Part shown: piece after piece, positions 22,620 to 35,600 of the stretch
Layout of the letters: the number at the start of each line of letters is the position of its first letter
Position numbering within the stretch: position 1 is the stretch's first letter
Origin: Setophaga petechia
Taxonomy: Eukaryota; Chordata; Aves; Passeriformes; Parulidae
Reading direction: 5' to 3'
DNA: 64,000 nt
Assembly (NCBI GenBank): GCA_024362935.1
Contig: JANCRA010000014.1
Span: 14,586,258 to 14,650,257 of the forward strand
Notes under the pieces: model-generated
Told to the model about the DNA's origin: nothing
What the model saw: the letters and a program-made list of their open reading frames with translations, nothing else
The model's database searches: none
Position numbers and translations under genes: made by a program

Positions 22620-23450
22620 CACGCTCATTCAAAACCCACCTAGAAGCGTTTCTGTGTCACCTGCTCGGGGTGGCCCTGCTTGGGCTGGGCGATCTCAGAG
22701 CTCCCTTCTCACCATGACTCGGGAATTCTGTGCAGCGCAAGGGGACTTCAGTGGGGCCTGAAGGTCTTTAGAGGCATTAGAGCCGCACCGAACCACGGCC
22801 CCAGGTCCAGGTCCAGGTCCAGGTCGAGCTCCGGGCCTGGCCGCAGGCGCTGGGGCGGCTCCCCCGGCGCTCCCTCCCCGGGCAGCGCGGCCCCGGCGGC
22901 CGCACTCGCGAACCCCGCGGGCCGATGGCGCTGCCCGGGGCGCGGGGCCCTCACGGACAGAGCCAGCGCCGCGCTCCGCCACGCCACGCCACGCCACACC
23001 ACTCCTTCCTTCCCTCCTTCCCTCCTCCCCTCTCTCCCCCGCCTACCTGCGCCTGCAGCGCCCGGCTCTCCGCCGGCCGGGCACGAAACAGCAACGGCGC
23101 CGGAGGAGGGGCCCCGCCGAGCGCCCGGCCCGGCCCGCCCTCACCTCACCGCGGGGCGCCGGGTCCGGCCCGGCCTCAGCTCTGTCAGCCGCGGAACGCC
23201 CTGCCCGGGCGTCGGGTCCGGCCCGCCCTCAGCTCTGCCGGCCGCGGAACGCCCGGCCTGGGCGGCAGGGCCCGCGCTCTCCGCCGCGGCCTCGGGCCCT
23301 CCCAGCCTGCTCCGCCGCCGAGTGCTGCCCCCGGGCTGGCAGCGCGGCCCGGCCGAACACGGGCTGTGTGCGGGGCGCCACACGCTGTGCCGGGCCCGGA
23401 GCAGGCAGCAGGGCGGTCAGAGCGATGGAGCGCCCCGCCTGCGAGAGAAG
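22620..23450 (-). promoter_or_regulatory. CpG island, probable promoter and 5' exon region of C19orf12 copy 2
   Basis: Very GC-rich with many CG dinucleotides in an otherwise AT-rich neighbourhood. It lies upstream of copy 2 in its transcription direction. Minus-strand donor-like sites (CAG|GTAGGC near 23046, GAG|GTGAGG near 23140) could end a 5' UTR exon, but none can be chosen from sequence alone. Long open frames here on both strands reflect high GC content, not coding. It may also fire to the right. It contains hexamer CCAGGT repeats at about 22801-22824, CCACG repeats at about 22980-22997 and a 53-bp duplication. Confidence 0.75.
23161..23266. repeat. 53-bp tandem duplication inside the CpG island
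   Basis: Units 23161-23213 and 23214-23266 each start gggtccggcccg and contain gccgcggaacgcc. They differ at a handful of bases. Confidence 0.85.
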
Positions 23451-24290
23451 GCCGGGAGAGCTGGGGTTGTTCAGCGTGGGGAAGAGGAGCTTTGGGGTGA
23501 CCGCACTGGCCTTCCAGGGCCTGCAGGGAACTTGGAGGAAAGATGCGGCAAGGCTGCTCAGTACAGCATGTAGTGACAGGACAAGTGGGAATGGGTTCAC
23601 ACTGACAGTAGGTTTAGAATATAGATTAGTGCCAGGAAATTAATTCATGGTGCCAAAGGCTTATGTCCAAAAAGGAGACAGAGGAGTAAGTAAAGCTCTG
23701 TAGCTTTTTTTGAATAAAGGGAGAGGCCATGGAGCATTTCCCATGGGGTCTCTGAAATTGCTAGATGATTGCAGCCTCCTTTTTATCCTGATTTCCCAAC
23801 TGCATTTCCCCCTCTCTTTCCCCAGTGGCTGAAGTACTTGAGAGGTACAGACTTCCCAAATCGCCTAATACAGAGCCTCTTCTAACGTGTATCCTGCTCT
23901 TTTTCTGTAAGTCCAGGAATTTACCACAGCCTTGGGTGAGCAGCTGTCTGTGTCAATTAGTGGAATTCTGGAATTTTTGGTTCCCCTCATTGCTTCTTTC
24001 ACCAGTCAATATCTGGCTTAATCTACTGGCAGGCCCAACATTTGTTTGTAAAGGCACTTCCCTCTCATTGCTTTCATTAAGATAAATTTCTTGGGTTGTG
24101 GTGAGGAATAGGGAAGGACAGGCATTGTGGTTGCCCCATCCTGGAAGTGTCCAAGGCCAGCCTGGATGGGGTTGGAGCAGTGTGGGAGTGTGGAAGGTGT
24201 CCCTGCCCTGGCAGGGGGTTGGAACAAGATGTTCCTCAAGGTCTCCTTCTAAGCCAAACCATTCTATGATGCTATGATTGTAGGAACATG
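23446..24290 (+). mobile_element. CR1 LINE 3' end, split by an insertion
   Basis: The part 23446-23640 (gagctggggttgttcagc, aagatgcggcaagg, gtgacaggacaag) and the part about 24075-24290 (ggttgccccatcctggaagt, ggcagggggttggaac, cattctatgatgctatgat) are consecutive portions of one CR1 3' end in plus orientation. About 435 bp of unrelated DNA lies between them. ATTAA occurs at both junctions and may be a target-site duplication. The terminal TATGAT-type repeat is characteristic of CR1. Confidence 0.85.
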
Positions 24291-25260
24291 CTTGTGGAAC
24301 ACAACATCCCAGTCCCATCCTCTGGGATGAAGGAGGAGGAAAGGGGCTGCCTGCCACAGAATGGTGCCTGGCCCTACTCCGAGAATTTAGTCTCATTATA
24401 TTTTTACATGCTTGTCATCCAGGTTTGTGTCAGCCACCAGCTCAGTAAAATGCAGTGTGCTAGTCTGATAGAGCACCAGGAGCAATCAAACAAGCATGAA
24501 AACAGCTGTGTCACATATGGCTCCTGAAATACCACACTGGCTCCTAATACCAGTACAGTCTTGGAAAAGTTACTGCCAAATGTTAAAAATGCTGCCATTT
24601 CCTCAAGAATGGTTTAATAATAGAGGTTTTTGGCTTTGTAAACTAAGCCTTCATTATGATTTCATTTCTGATTTAAGATAAACCATCTTCCATCAGTTCC
24701 TTGTTCAGAAATTGAAAATGCAGGATGAGAAAATGAAGGAGAAGTATAACTCACAATTTTTGTCCCTTTCCTGCAGCTTCACTGGGGACTTTTTAACCTC
24801 CCCATGCTTTATATGATCACATAAAATAACTCTCTGTGTAACAACTCAAAATGTTACAGGTCTACTGATGCTCTTGATTTTTATGATTTGGACGTAAAAC
24901 ACAAATGTAATTCCTAAAATGAGCAAAGAACCTAAATGCCATCTACATTTTAAAAAGTTACACCCCAAATTCCAGCTGCAAGCAGCTTTCCAAGGGGCAA
25001 AATTAAAAGCAATGAAGTCTGCCAACCCTCAAAGGAGGGAATTTTTATCACTATGCCAAATGGAATCATTACTTCACTACTCCAGTTAAAAATACACACG
25101 GGTTATTAGGGCTACATCAGTGGGTATTTACTAGGTCTGGTTTTTAGTATGGTGAAAATTACTAAAATCAAGATGTAAGAGAACTGTTATATATTCTTTA
25201 ACACTGTCCATGCTGGTGTAATCACACTACAGCCTTATGCAATCTCTGACTCAGCTGCAG
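24291..25260. other. Non-coding DNA, nothing recognised
   Basis: AT-rich sequence without a supportable exon or classified repeat. Confidence 0.45.
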
Positions 25261-25261
25261 T

Positions 25262-25830
25262 CAGCGGGGAATCTGGTTTACGGGAATGTGGTTGTTTATG
25301 AGAATCTGGTTCTTTACAGGAATCTGGTTCTTTAAGGGAATCTGGTTAACCCTGGGGAAATGACTTTTTTCCATGGAAAATTACCTCTGCGGCCTCTCGC
25401 ACTGGCAGACCATGTGGTGCCAAGCTAGAAATTTGCAAACTTCGCTGGATTTCTCCAAAACTAAAGCTGCCAGCAAGTAGGACCCTGCACGTCCTTAAAG
25501 CCCCAAACACCACATCTGTGCTGATACCCAGACCCTGAAGAAATTACTTCTTTTTCCCATGGAAAATGGCTTCTGTTAGCGGCTACCCGCCCTGGTAGAC
25601 AGTGGAGTGCCAGGCGAGAAATTTGCAAACTTTGCTGGATTTCTCCAAAACTAAAGCTGCCAGCAACTGGGATCCTGCAATCTGATTATTTGAGAGAATC
25701 TGGTTCTTTGAGGGAATCTGGTTAACGGAAATCTGGTTCTTTAAGGGAATCTGACTAATGGGAATCTGGTTCTTTGAGGGAATCTGGTTTTTTACAGGCA
25801 TCTAGTTAACGGGAATCTGGTTGTTGCATC
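25262..25830. repeat. Minisatellite-like array with a duplicated unique block
   Basis: Units related to gggaatctggttctttaa recur about five times at 25262-25350 and about nine times at 25680-25830. Between them a block of about 130 bp occurs twice (about 25365-25490 and 25550-25680), including aaatttgcaaacttcgctgg and aactaaagctgccagcaa. On the minus strand the array reads as repeated NQIP-type peptides, only because the unit has no stop. The origin is unknown; LTR-derived enhancer repeats are one possibility. Confidence 0.8.
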
Positions 25831-25839
25831 CTCTGGGTT

Positions 25840-26160
25840 AAGATACGATTGCGTCCGCGGTTCCCAGCCAGGACCTGATGGAGTCAGCCTGTTGCTCCCC
25901 TGGGTGAGCACTCACCCATGCCCGTGTGCCAGCCCAGCTGTCGCTCGGCGGGCTCGGGCTGGATCCCGGCGCTGGTTCGGGCTTTCCGCGCCCAGGTCCC
26001 GCTGCCCCGCGGCTCCATCTGGCGGCAGCCGCAGCTCGGCAGAGCCCGCAGCTCCTCTCACGGATGCGGGCACGCCGCAGCTCCGCGCCTGCCCCTCGGG
26101 AAGGGCCTCCTGAGCACACGCAGGGACAGCTTTGCTCCGGGGACAGACGTTCGAGTGCTT
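25840..26160. promoter_or_regulatory. Orphan GC-rich, CpG-rich patch
   Basis: About 320 bp with many CG dinucleotides, bounded by AT-rich DNA. It lies directly after the minisatellite array. No coding exon can be supported on either strand. It may be a small CpG island driving an untranslated transcript, or part of an unclassified repeat. Confidence 0.4.
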
Positions 26161-26264
26161 TTTAATTCTAGGAGCTGGTGGAGTTAGAGCAGCTCAAGGC
26201 AGTTCTGCTGCACATCCGATCCTGTCAACAATCTCACTGTATTCTCTATTTAGGGACTGGAACA

Positions 26265-26600
26265 TCTCTCTTAGAAGGAAGGGCTGAGGGAATCGGGCCT
26301 GCTCAGTCTAGAGAAGTGACCTCATCCCTGTCAGTGTCCAAAGGGAGGTATCAGAGCACAGACCAGGGTCTCAGCAATGGAAAAAGAGAGTCAGACAGGA
26401 ACTGATGTGGAGGAACTTTCCTGTGCAGTGACTGAGCACTGAACAGGCTGCCCACAGAGGGTGTGGGGTCTCCCTTACTAGGGACATTCCACAACAATCC
26501 TGGGCACAATCCTGGGCCATGTGCTCTGGGATGGCCCTGCTGCAGCAGGGACGTGGGCCACTGTGTTCCCTTCCAACCCGACCCATTCTGTTATTCCCTA
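26265..26600 (+). mobile_element. CR1 LINE 3' fragment
   Basis: It shows the CR1 order of motifs: a tract like gcctgctcagtctagagaag, then gtgacctcatccctgtcag, gaacaggctgcccacagag, a stretch with gggacattcc, and cccttccaacccgacccatt at the end. Plus orientation, diverged. Confidence 0.8.
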
Positions 26601-29600
26601 TTCACTGCAGTGAGCTGGGCTCTTAATAAATATTAGATGTCATTGCTCTTCCCCCATCCCTTTTATCAGCATTGATTCACTATTTCATTTCCTGTATCAG
26701 GATGTTTTATATCTTTTTCCTCTTCAGGTTGCTAGGATCTCCATGCTTTTAAAAATCAAGATAAAAGCCACCCTTTTACCCCCAAAAATCCTCATTATGT
26801 GTCAAAAGCAGGCATCAGAAATCAACCACAGCAGTGGTGCACTGGCATTCTGGTTTGAAGAGCCTCTTGGCAGATTTCTGTCAAGGGCTTCCCTAACATG
26901 GAACAGAACCCAAAATGACTGCAAGCACTTCATTGTGTCTTCAGCCTCAGGTTTGCACAGCTTTTGACATACTGAGAGATAGGCCAAGGGGCACCACAAA
27001 TGGTTTCAGCTGCAGAGAGGCTGTTGCTACCAAAACAATGATTCACTCTGGCTTGCAGCCTGTCCTTTAGTACATCTTGGGAAATGCTCATAGGAAGCAG
27101 GCTCAGTCTGGAGAAACTGTCCAGAGACACCTGATCCAATTATCTGAAACACCTATTACCTTCACAGGAAACCCTGACAGATACTATTTTTTTTTCCAAG
27201 ATGAGACAATCTTGTTGCACAGAAAAAATGTTGTTTCTCTACATTTAATTCCATGCTAGAGAATCCCAGAGAAAACATGAGGATTAGGCAACTGTATGTG
27301 ACAAAATTAGTTTCATCATTTCATCTAGTTGTGCTTTTTTTTTTCCCTTAAAAGTCTTGAAATTTTTTATCATCACAATGGTAGGACAAAGAACCATTCC
27401 AAACTCGAGGCATGCATGAAGTAATAGTGATCTGTTTGTCTAAGTCTGCAGAGCACCTAAAAATACTCTCAAGGTTTTCCTTTAGTGTCAATGGATATGG
27501 GTGAGGATGGTTTAATTTAATGTTAGATCAAAGCAAAGAGAAAAGAGGAAAAAGCAAGAAATGTCATGTGTTCTCCAGAACATGTGGTGGGAGTGGGCCA
27601 CAGAGAAGAAAGGGGATGGAGGTTGTAACAAAGCAAGTTTCTAATCACATCCCAGTTTGGGAGGGTATGAGATTCCTGTTGTTTCCACCAAAGGCTGGAA
27701 AACCCTGTGCTGCAGTGATGAAAAGCTGCTTTGCTTATCCCTGTCTCCAATGTCTCAGGCTCCAGAAAACCTCCATCTCTCCTAGGTACTGTAATATCCT
27801 GGTATGTGTGCTCCTACAGGGTCACAGCAATCACAGCAGCTGTTCTGGAAGAGTCTGCCACTTCTGCTTCCTACTACAGTGATCATTTGAACCTTCCCTC
27901 TTGACAACACAACGGTTTTATAACTTCTGAGCTCCTCATATTATACTCAGGATTGCCAGGAGAATGGTGAGCCTTCACAGGATCAAACAAGGCAACTATC
28001 AAAAAAGAAAATGAATGTGGAAGTAATGCTACAGCATTTAAATCCTTAAACAGAGCTACTTACTAAGGGAAATTTGTAACTGCAGAATGGCTTTTTAAAA
28101 GGAATGAGAAAAGGCAACATTTCTAAAAGCAGGAACATAACTCCAGTTGTCACCTGTTAACAGTCTTTACCCCTGAGCTGGAAGAGGTAAATAATACAGT
28201 AGAAATGACCAAATCACTGCAGGAGGACACAATAGCAGGTTACTGAGATCCACTACAAGCAAAGCATATGCTTGATGGCAAATCTTTTCCCCATTTCCTA
28301 CACTAGATATTCATTGGGGTCTGACTTCTAATTGAATGCAAATAAAGAATAACAGGTTTTTGCATATGAAGTGAAGCTATAGAACATCTGCCTCTTCACA
28401 GCCTTAATATCACAATGTACCTTATGTGATATTAAGCAAAGAAGAGGTTTGCCTCATCAGCTTGTAAGAAATGGTGAATTTGAGGAACAGTGTGACAGAA
28501 GTAAATCATTCCACTGCTGCTGTAGAAGGTGTCTCTTTGATCTCCCCATATACTCCTAGGTGATAAAATGCCAAGTTGGGCAAAATCAGTTTCAATGCCA
28601 AAAAGATGGACTACTGGTGCAGAAGGTCACAAAACACTATTAATTGCCTTATATCCTCTCAGTCTTGAAAGATGATCCAAAAATACAGGCTGGTGCTTCA
28701 GAACAGAGCACACATTGCTAGCTAGCATTATCTAAGCAAGCTGTAAAAGGCACTTTAGGCTCTTACCTGTAAATGGAATAACCTATCTCCTGCTCTTTTA
28801 GCCTCTTTTACAGTAGTCATTTATGCTGGTTTTTACTTCCTCAGCAACCTAATTCACTAATTGTGTTTACTGGTATAGTCATTTTGTGACCTTTTCAGAA
28901 AAAAGCTACAGCAATCTGAATGTAAAAGTCAGTGTCCTGAAATTAGCTTACATGTTTATAGGTTATAGCATGGACGACCATTGATGTGGAAATAAAAAAC
29001 AGGTTAAAATAGCTACACAAAATACCAGAGAGGAGCTAAAAAAAATCCCCATCTCCTACAGCACTCTTGCAGTGTGTCTAAAATAGTGCACCTGAGCTTT
29101 TGTCAAAACTAATTAAAGGACACACATAAAGTAGACAAACATCAAAATCAGATCTAAAATGCCTATTGTACATTCAGCTAAGGAACAAAACACTTGAGTA
29201 TCAAGGATGGATAACATTTGAAGGTGTCTGGAATAACATCAGCAATACATTTCCATGCTTGGTACTATTCAGTGGGGTGAGATGTGCACTGGTGCTTCTG
29301 GAGTCTGAGAACAGTAATGAGTGTATTTCTGGCCCCCAACACACATTACTTTGGACACATGCTGTAAGCTTAAAAAGCTGATTTCAATCCCACCAGAGCC
29401 AAGAGTCCTTGGCTGACTTCACTTCCAACCTTACACCCACTCCAGAGGTGCTGAATGAGAGCCCCAGTTTTCCAAAGGAACACAGAATCATTCTCTCCAG
29501 CACTCCTGGATTTGAGTTCTGATAATGTGGCAGGCAGGAGGGGAAGCTGCAGGCAGCTGGGCAGTAGAGTGAAAGAGGCCAGCTTGTACAGAGTACATTA

Positions 29601-32600
29601 CCTGATTTTCTTTTATCATGGTAAGTTGGAGGCAAAAAGATGAAAATGTGAATTTGAATTACTCTCTACAATGATGGACCAGATTTGAAGCTTCCAGAAC
29701 TCACTGCAAATGCTCAAATATAAAATGGGATTTTCAGATGCAAAGTTTAGCAGATTTCAATGCTGTCTCCTGGGTCATCCCTCCGTGTCACATGCAAGCA
29801 CAAAGGTGTCACCCTTTGGGATCACATAATGCCCATGTGGCTGCAGCAGGGTTCTCTGAAGAACTGAGCTAAATGAAGAGTAGGGCATTGTTTATATAAC
29901 ATTTTTATTGTCCTCTAACATGAGCTAGACTTTGGAAACAAAATGAACTGGAAACTTTGCAAATTATAAAAGGACCTTTTGCTGGCATTCTGCAGCCCTA
30001 ATCTGGGGAGCCACTGCTTTAAAAATGTCACATATGACTGTGTCAGGAGTAAAATTATGTACATGCAAAACCAGTAAAGGGCATAATTTGTAAAGAACAG
30101 CTAATTCTGAATAGCTTTATAGACAACAGTGTGTGCATACACAGTCATGAGAGGCAAGCACCACTGGAGGAGAGGGCACTGCCCAGGCTAGAAAGAGCTG
30201 CCCAGTTCTTTCCCTTTCTCTACGATAAGTTCCAGGAAATTCTTAATGCTTGTCTGCTTAGGGAAGAATAAAGTTTTCAAAGTCTGTTGGAAAGACTCAC
30301 AGCAGGATGTGCCAATTCAATCAATACCATGGAAGAATAAAAGGGCAAGACTTTGCTGTAGTTAGAATAAACAACTGTCCTAAATTTCTGACAAACAGGA
30401 GCTGTGTCTCTTTGCTAGTATTTGAGATGTGTATAAAATGTTGGTAGGGTACACATCCACAGCTAGCATCACTGCTCTTTTTCTTTCAGCTGATACTCCC
30501 ATCATGCCTCAGAGGTGACAAAAGGAAATACTGAGTCCAAACCTGAGAACAGGGTCTCATGAAAACAAGAAATTATGCAATCTACTGAAGAGATTTTCTT
30601 CAGAAAGATCACAGGTCTCATGCTTTAGTCATGGCCTGTTCCTTTGCCAGCAGGTTCACTGCAAGCTAAAGGATTTTTTTCACGTAAGCTGCTCACGACG
30701 ACTACAGAAACCTCCAGGATTACAGTGCACAAACAATGGGAGAAAAGCTGCTTCAAATAATACACCCAGACAATGGAGCTGCCATTATGGTAGCAATGCA
30801 AAATATAGACAGGGATTTAAATGAAACTGGTGCTATCTGTATACTTTGGAGGGCTCACGTGTGCCAAATTTGGCAGCATGAGTGTTCATACTGCTTGTTG
30901 CTCCACCCCTTGAACAATGAGGCTAAACCCCATATGTGCAGGAGTTGGTAGAGCACAAGCAGTTTTGCTAATCATGCTGCATGCAAAAGCAAAAAGACAA
31001 AGGAAACTAGTAATGCTTAGACTAGCATTGGGGAAATAATTAAGCATGAATGAAATATTGTATGTGGATTTGAAATGAATGTTCTCGGAAACAATTGTGC
31101 TGTTTCAGTTGTGCTGCTTTCCCCCCTAAGTTTCACAAAGTAATTTGCATGTCATTTAAATAAATACCATAAATTACTGCAACCTTTTTGTTTTTATTTA
31201 CATAAAACAAAATACCAATTTCCATTATTGTTTGGATTACCTGACAGGAGTGAAATGCAGAGGTCTGAGAGGAAACCTGTCCCTCCCTAAAGTTTACAGA
31301 TTTCTCATGCGTGAGAGAACCAGAAAGCAGGACCCCATATTCAGCTTTGCCTGATGTAGACAAGGAATGCACTGTACATGAAACAGAGATATGGGATCAG
31401 ATCTCCCAGCTGAGCCAAGCTGCAGCTCATACTGCTTTCAGTTTCTTTCAGTGTCATCCACACATCACCTATTTGATTTCACCTCCAATAAATATTTGCC
31501 TTCCTTCTTGACTACTTAATTACACTTCTTTGTCAGATTCCTTCTCAAAACCTGCTTTCTCCTCACCCCATTGTGGGGTACAGTAGCCAATTCAGAACCC
31601 ATGACAGTCTCCGTGTTTAGACAAATCAGAAGAAAATAAATTACTGAAATACAGAAATCCAGGAAGAACTGAGTGGACAATAGCCTAAAAAGTTAGGAAG
31701 GTGCACAAAACTCTGCAGGATCATATGGAGCCTGATGGCCACTCAATACAGGTACCACCACCTGAAAAACCAAGTGACTTTACATCCTGCAAAAGGAGGA
31801 ATTTAATTACACAGCATAACTTTTAATGTTCTGGCTATAAGAGAGTAAATGATCATTCACGCTTCTGACCTATGGAATCTGCCTGCAGGTTTCCTCCACA
31901 GTGCTTTTATTTATATCTAGTTGCTCTCTCCAGTTCCAGGGAACCCAAGAGATATTTCTCACTCTTCTCACATAACCTTGGGCTGCTTTTCCCCATGTTG
32001 CTAAACATGTCAAACATTACAGATTGCAAGCCAGATGAACTCATTATACAGATGTTCTTTTCACAGAGGACTAGCCTGTAGTCTCAGTTTCTAAGGCTGT
32101 TTTTTGCTTTATAAACCCACTTCCTATTTTGGGCACAAAGGCATTTAGGTATTTACTTTCCTGGACTTTGATTATTGGAGCCCTAAGATGTGCTTCACCA
32201 CAAAGGAAATAAAACTGACTGGGTGTAACTTCATGATTTCCAGATATCACTAGGGTGTGCTGTAGATCATGAAATTTCAGTAAAGCACCATTAGCAGAGA
32301 AAAATCTAACTGCTATAATAAATATTTTAAATTAATTACAAACACAGAAGCAGCTCTCCACTGACTTGAATTCCTCTTAAAACAACATACACACTCAAGA
32401 GAGGTAATGCAACATCTAAACAATTTAAAACATTTTTGTACACAGGCTTGGTCAGCACTCTAGCAGAAAACTAGAGTTTTATAGAGTCAGGCAGATAATC
32501 TGCACCTAAACTGCATGAAAGTAACTAAAATTCAAGCATGCAGTCTGATGTGAATTGAAAAAATGAGACCAATATCTATAACAAACCAGGTAACAAGCAA

Positions 32601-35600
32601 GAACACTGTGGAAAACTTTCTCTGAAATGAAAGAAGAGTCTATATAAGTCACCAAAACTCACAAAGGTAGCTCAGAGTGAGTTATGTTTACAAATTAATA
32701 TATTAAAATTTACAGTTACTTATACAAAATTATTAACAGTTATTTATACAAATTAATTAATATAAACAATGGTGCTGAAATTTCCAGTGTGGGTAACAGT
32801 AGGACTGAACCAAATTCATCATAGGAGACTGCACCTCTTGGGTGTCAGCTCTCAGTAACAGAGGAGGAGGCTGCAGCTCTGGGAGGAAGGAAAGCATCAG
32901 CTCCCAGCTCTGGGCTCCAGCCCCTGCAGGAGCTGGGCACCCTGGTTACAAACACATCCAGCAGCTGCTCAGCACCTGGGACAAAGCACCTCCCTACTCT
33001 TGCACCTCTTACCTGCAGCCTGGGAGAGAAACGCCCTGGCCCCCATCCTTCAGCACCCACAGCAACCAGTGCAGGCATGGAGGGGTGGTGGGATCATGAA
33101 CCCAGCACAGTGAGGATGCTCAGTCAGAAGAGGTTTTAAGCACAGCTAACTTCAAGCATGTATTTACACCAAAACCCACAGACTCAAATGGAAATTTAAG
33201 AAGAAGCATCTATTAAAATAGTAACAAAAACTTAACTGGTTTACTGCTGAGACCTCAACTGCCAAGACATATCCAGAATGCCATAGTCAGTGGTAACAGC
33301 AAACACAATTATCAAGGGATGCTCCTAAGCCCCATGAACTGAGTTTGGTAGTCTTGCACCATGAACCACATATTCATTATTATGGCAAATTGTATTGCTA
33401 TTTGTAGCATCTAGGGAACCCCAATCAGGGCTCTATTGTGTGACAGACTGTACAAGCACAGAAAAATAGGATGGCTTTTATAATGAGTACATCACAAGCC
33501 CCACTACCATAATTAACATTGATTAGCATCGATGCAAACAGCATGGGAAGACAAAGATTGAGCCAGTTTGGAGGCTGAGGTACTCTCCCACCCTTTAAGG
33601 TGGCTCCTTTGGTTCCCAACTGCAGAACAGAGGGGAGGCTGTTTCAGTGGGGATGGTTGCAGTGCCCAGCACTCCCAGGAGCACATTCTAGGACATGGAA
33701 TATAAAGAGGCATCTTTGTCACTTACTAATCCACTTTCTGTCACAGGCAAAACCCCATGGCAGCACCACCATCAACTCTGAGAAAAAAGGATGGCTGGCA
33801 ACATCTGATCTACTCCATGTACTGGAGAAGACCCCAAAAAGCCAAGTTCACTTAAAATGAAATCTGAAAAGTGTGACCCTTAATGGACATGGGATGTGTA
33901 GCTGCATGTGATAAACTTCCTGCAGAAACCAGCCCTTGCTAGATCTGTAACTATCATATGCATCTCCTCGTCCCAGGTCCATGGCATTTTCCCAGACTTG
34001 CCTTGGATACTAATGCAGTTTTTCCTTTTTATCTGTAGGAAAAAGTTGACAATTCTGTAATGCCAGCAAAAATGGACAGTGGGAAATCATAGGGTTGAAT
34101 ATGATGATTTTATTAATGAAATTATCTTCACTAACCAAACAAGATTCCAGACCCAGAACCTTCCTATGAACTCTCCTCTCTCCCAACATGTTTCTATACT
34201 TCTTTTACTGCATAACCTAACAAAATCCAGACACCTGGAATTTTAATCCCACATTCAGCACCATGGAAAATATATCCACAGAAAATATATTCCCACATGA
34301 AATTTTGTTCAGTTCCCCATGCCATAACCTAACCCACAGTCTGCTGTCTCTTCAGAATTACTGCTTGCTTCAAGAATTCTCATATGCATTACACTGAACA
34401 TGTATGTAAATATTTGCAGGACTAAACTGTAGCCACAATTTCAAATGCAATCAGGATATGTTGTGCTCAACTGTAGTTATGGTCCAGTGTTTTGCTATTT
34501 TTTGCTGTTCTGGTGCAGTTTCTTAATTTGTTTTTCTTCTAAGCTACTTCCTACAATTTCACTCACAGGGAAATGAAACATAATTCTATAAAGCCTAAAA
34601 ATAAACTCAGATCTGCTAAAAAATTCATCATTTCACTCCCAGGCTTCCACCAGCTGGGCTTGTCTGCTTTAGGTTTGACACCCCTGAGAGCTACAAGCAT
34701 GACTTACAAAGATGAGCAAGTTTAAATGAGAATGATGAAAAGATCCATTTTTTTAATCTTTGCTTTGCCAAAATACCATCCGGGACATTTATTACTTGAA
34801 GACTTTTATTTTTGGCAATTTCTCACTCCCTTTTAATACTGTACTTACATTATTTGCAAATTTGGAGAGGTAATACCCAAATCCATATTCTGCTTTACAT
34901 GTACTTCTTTCAGGCTTGCTCATTACATTCATTAAACTATTTAATTCTCAAGGATCTACTAGAGATACAGTGAAGACCCCCTGAACAGCAGTTAAGAATA
35001 AACCTGTAATGAGAATAAATTACACATGCATATCAATTGCTACAAGTCCTGTAAGGAGCGAGACCTTTCTACATAAACATCTGCTGCAAAATTAAATCTG
35101 ATACATTAATAAAAGCCCTCCCCACCCAACCCAAACAATGGATGTGTAACAGTTACTCCATCAGTTAAAAGAACAAACCTTTTAAATAAATAAATTTGCG
35201 CTTCACCAATTTATGTCACTGTGGTACTTAAGGCGAAACCTTTTAAAGGAATAGATTTACTGTGCACACAGATCTCCACTGGGTATGTGTAATTATGCTA
35301 AGGAAAGGCATTACTTTTAAAGTGGATGAATGGCTGATACTTTTTGATTTACTGCTAGAAACAGAAAAATGGTAATGGCATGAAATAAGCATTTGCAAAA
35401 CCGTTTTGGCAGACGGAAAATGTTTGATTTACCTAGGGCATCTATCAGGTTCTATATTTTAGATCAAAGTAGATAAATGGAAAGGCAAATGGATATTTGG
35501 AAAAAAAAATCTACTGCTTTCCTGTCAGCCTTGCAAGTAAGTTAAATGTTTGAATGAGGAAAAAGCCCAAGGCTCTTTGGATGGAAGAAAACCATGATTC

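Noticed and set aside
22680..23573. 297-codon plus-strand open frame across the CpG island, with Ser-Arg repeats
   Set aside because: The frame is open on both strands because of high GC content. The Ser-Arg part is a CCAGGT hexamer repeat, and the 3' end is CR1 sequence.
25838..26187. Overlapping open frames on both strands of the GC-rich patch
   Set aside because: Low-complexity composition (Ala, Arg, Pro, Ser), several frames open at once, and no family resemblance.
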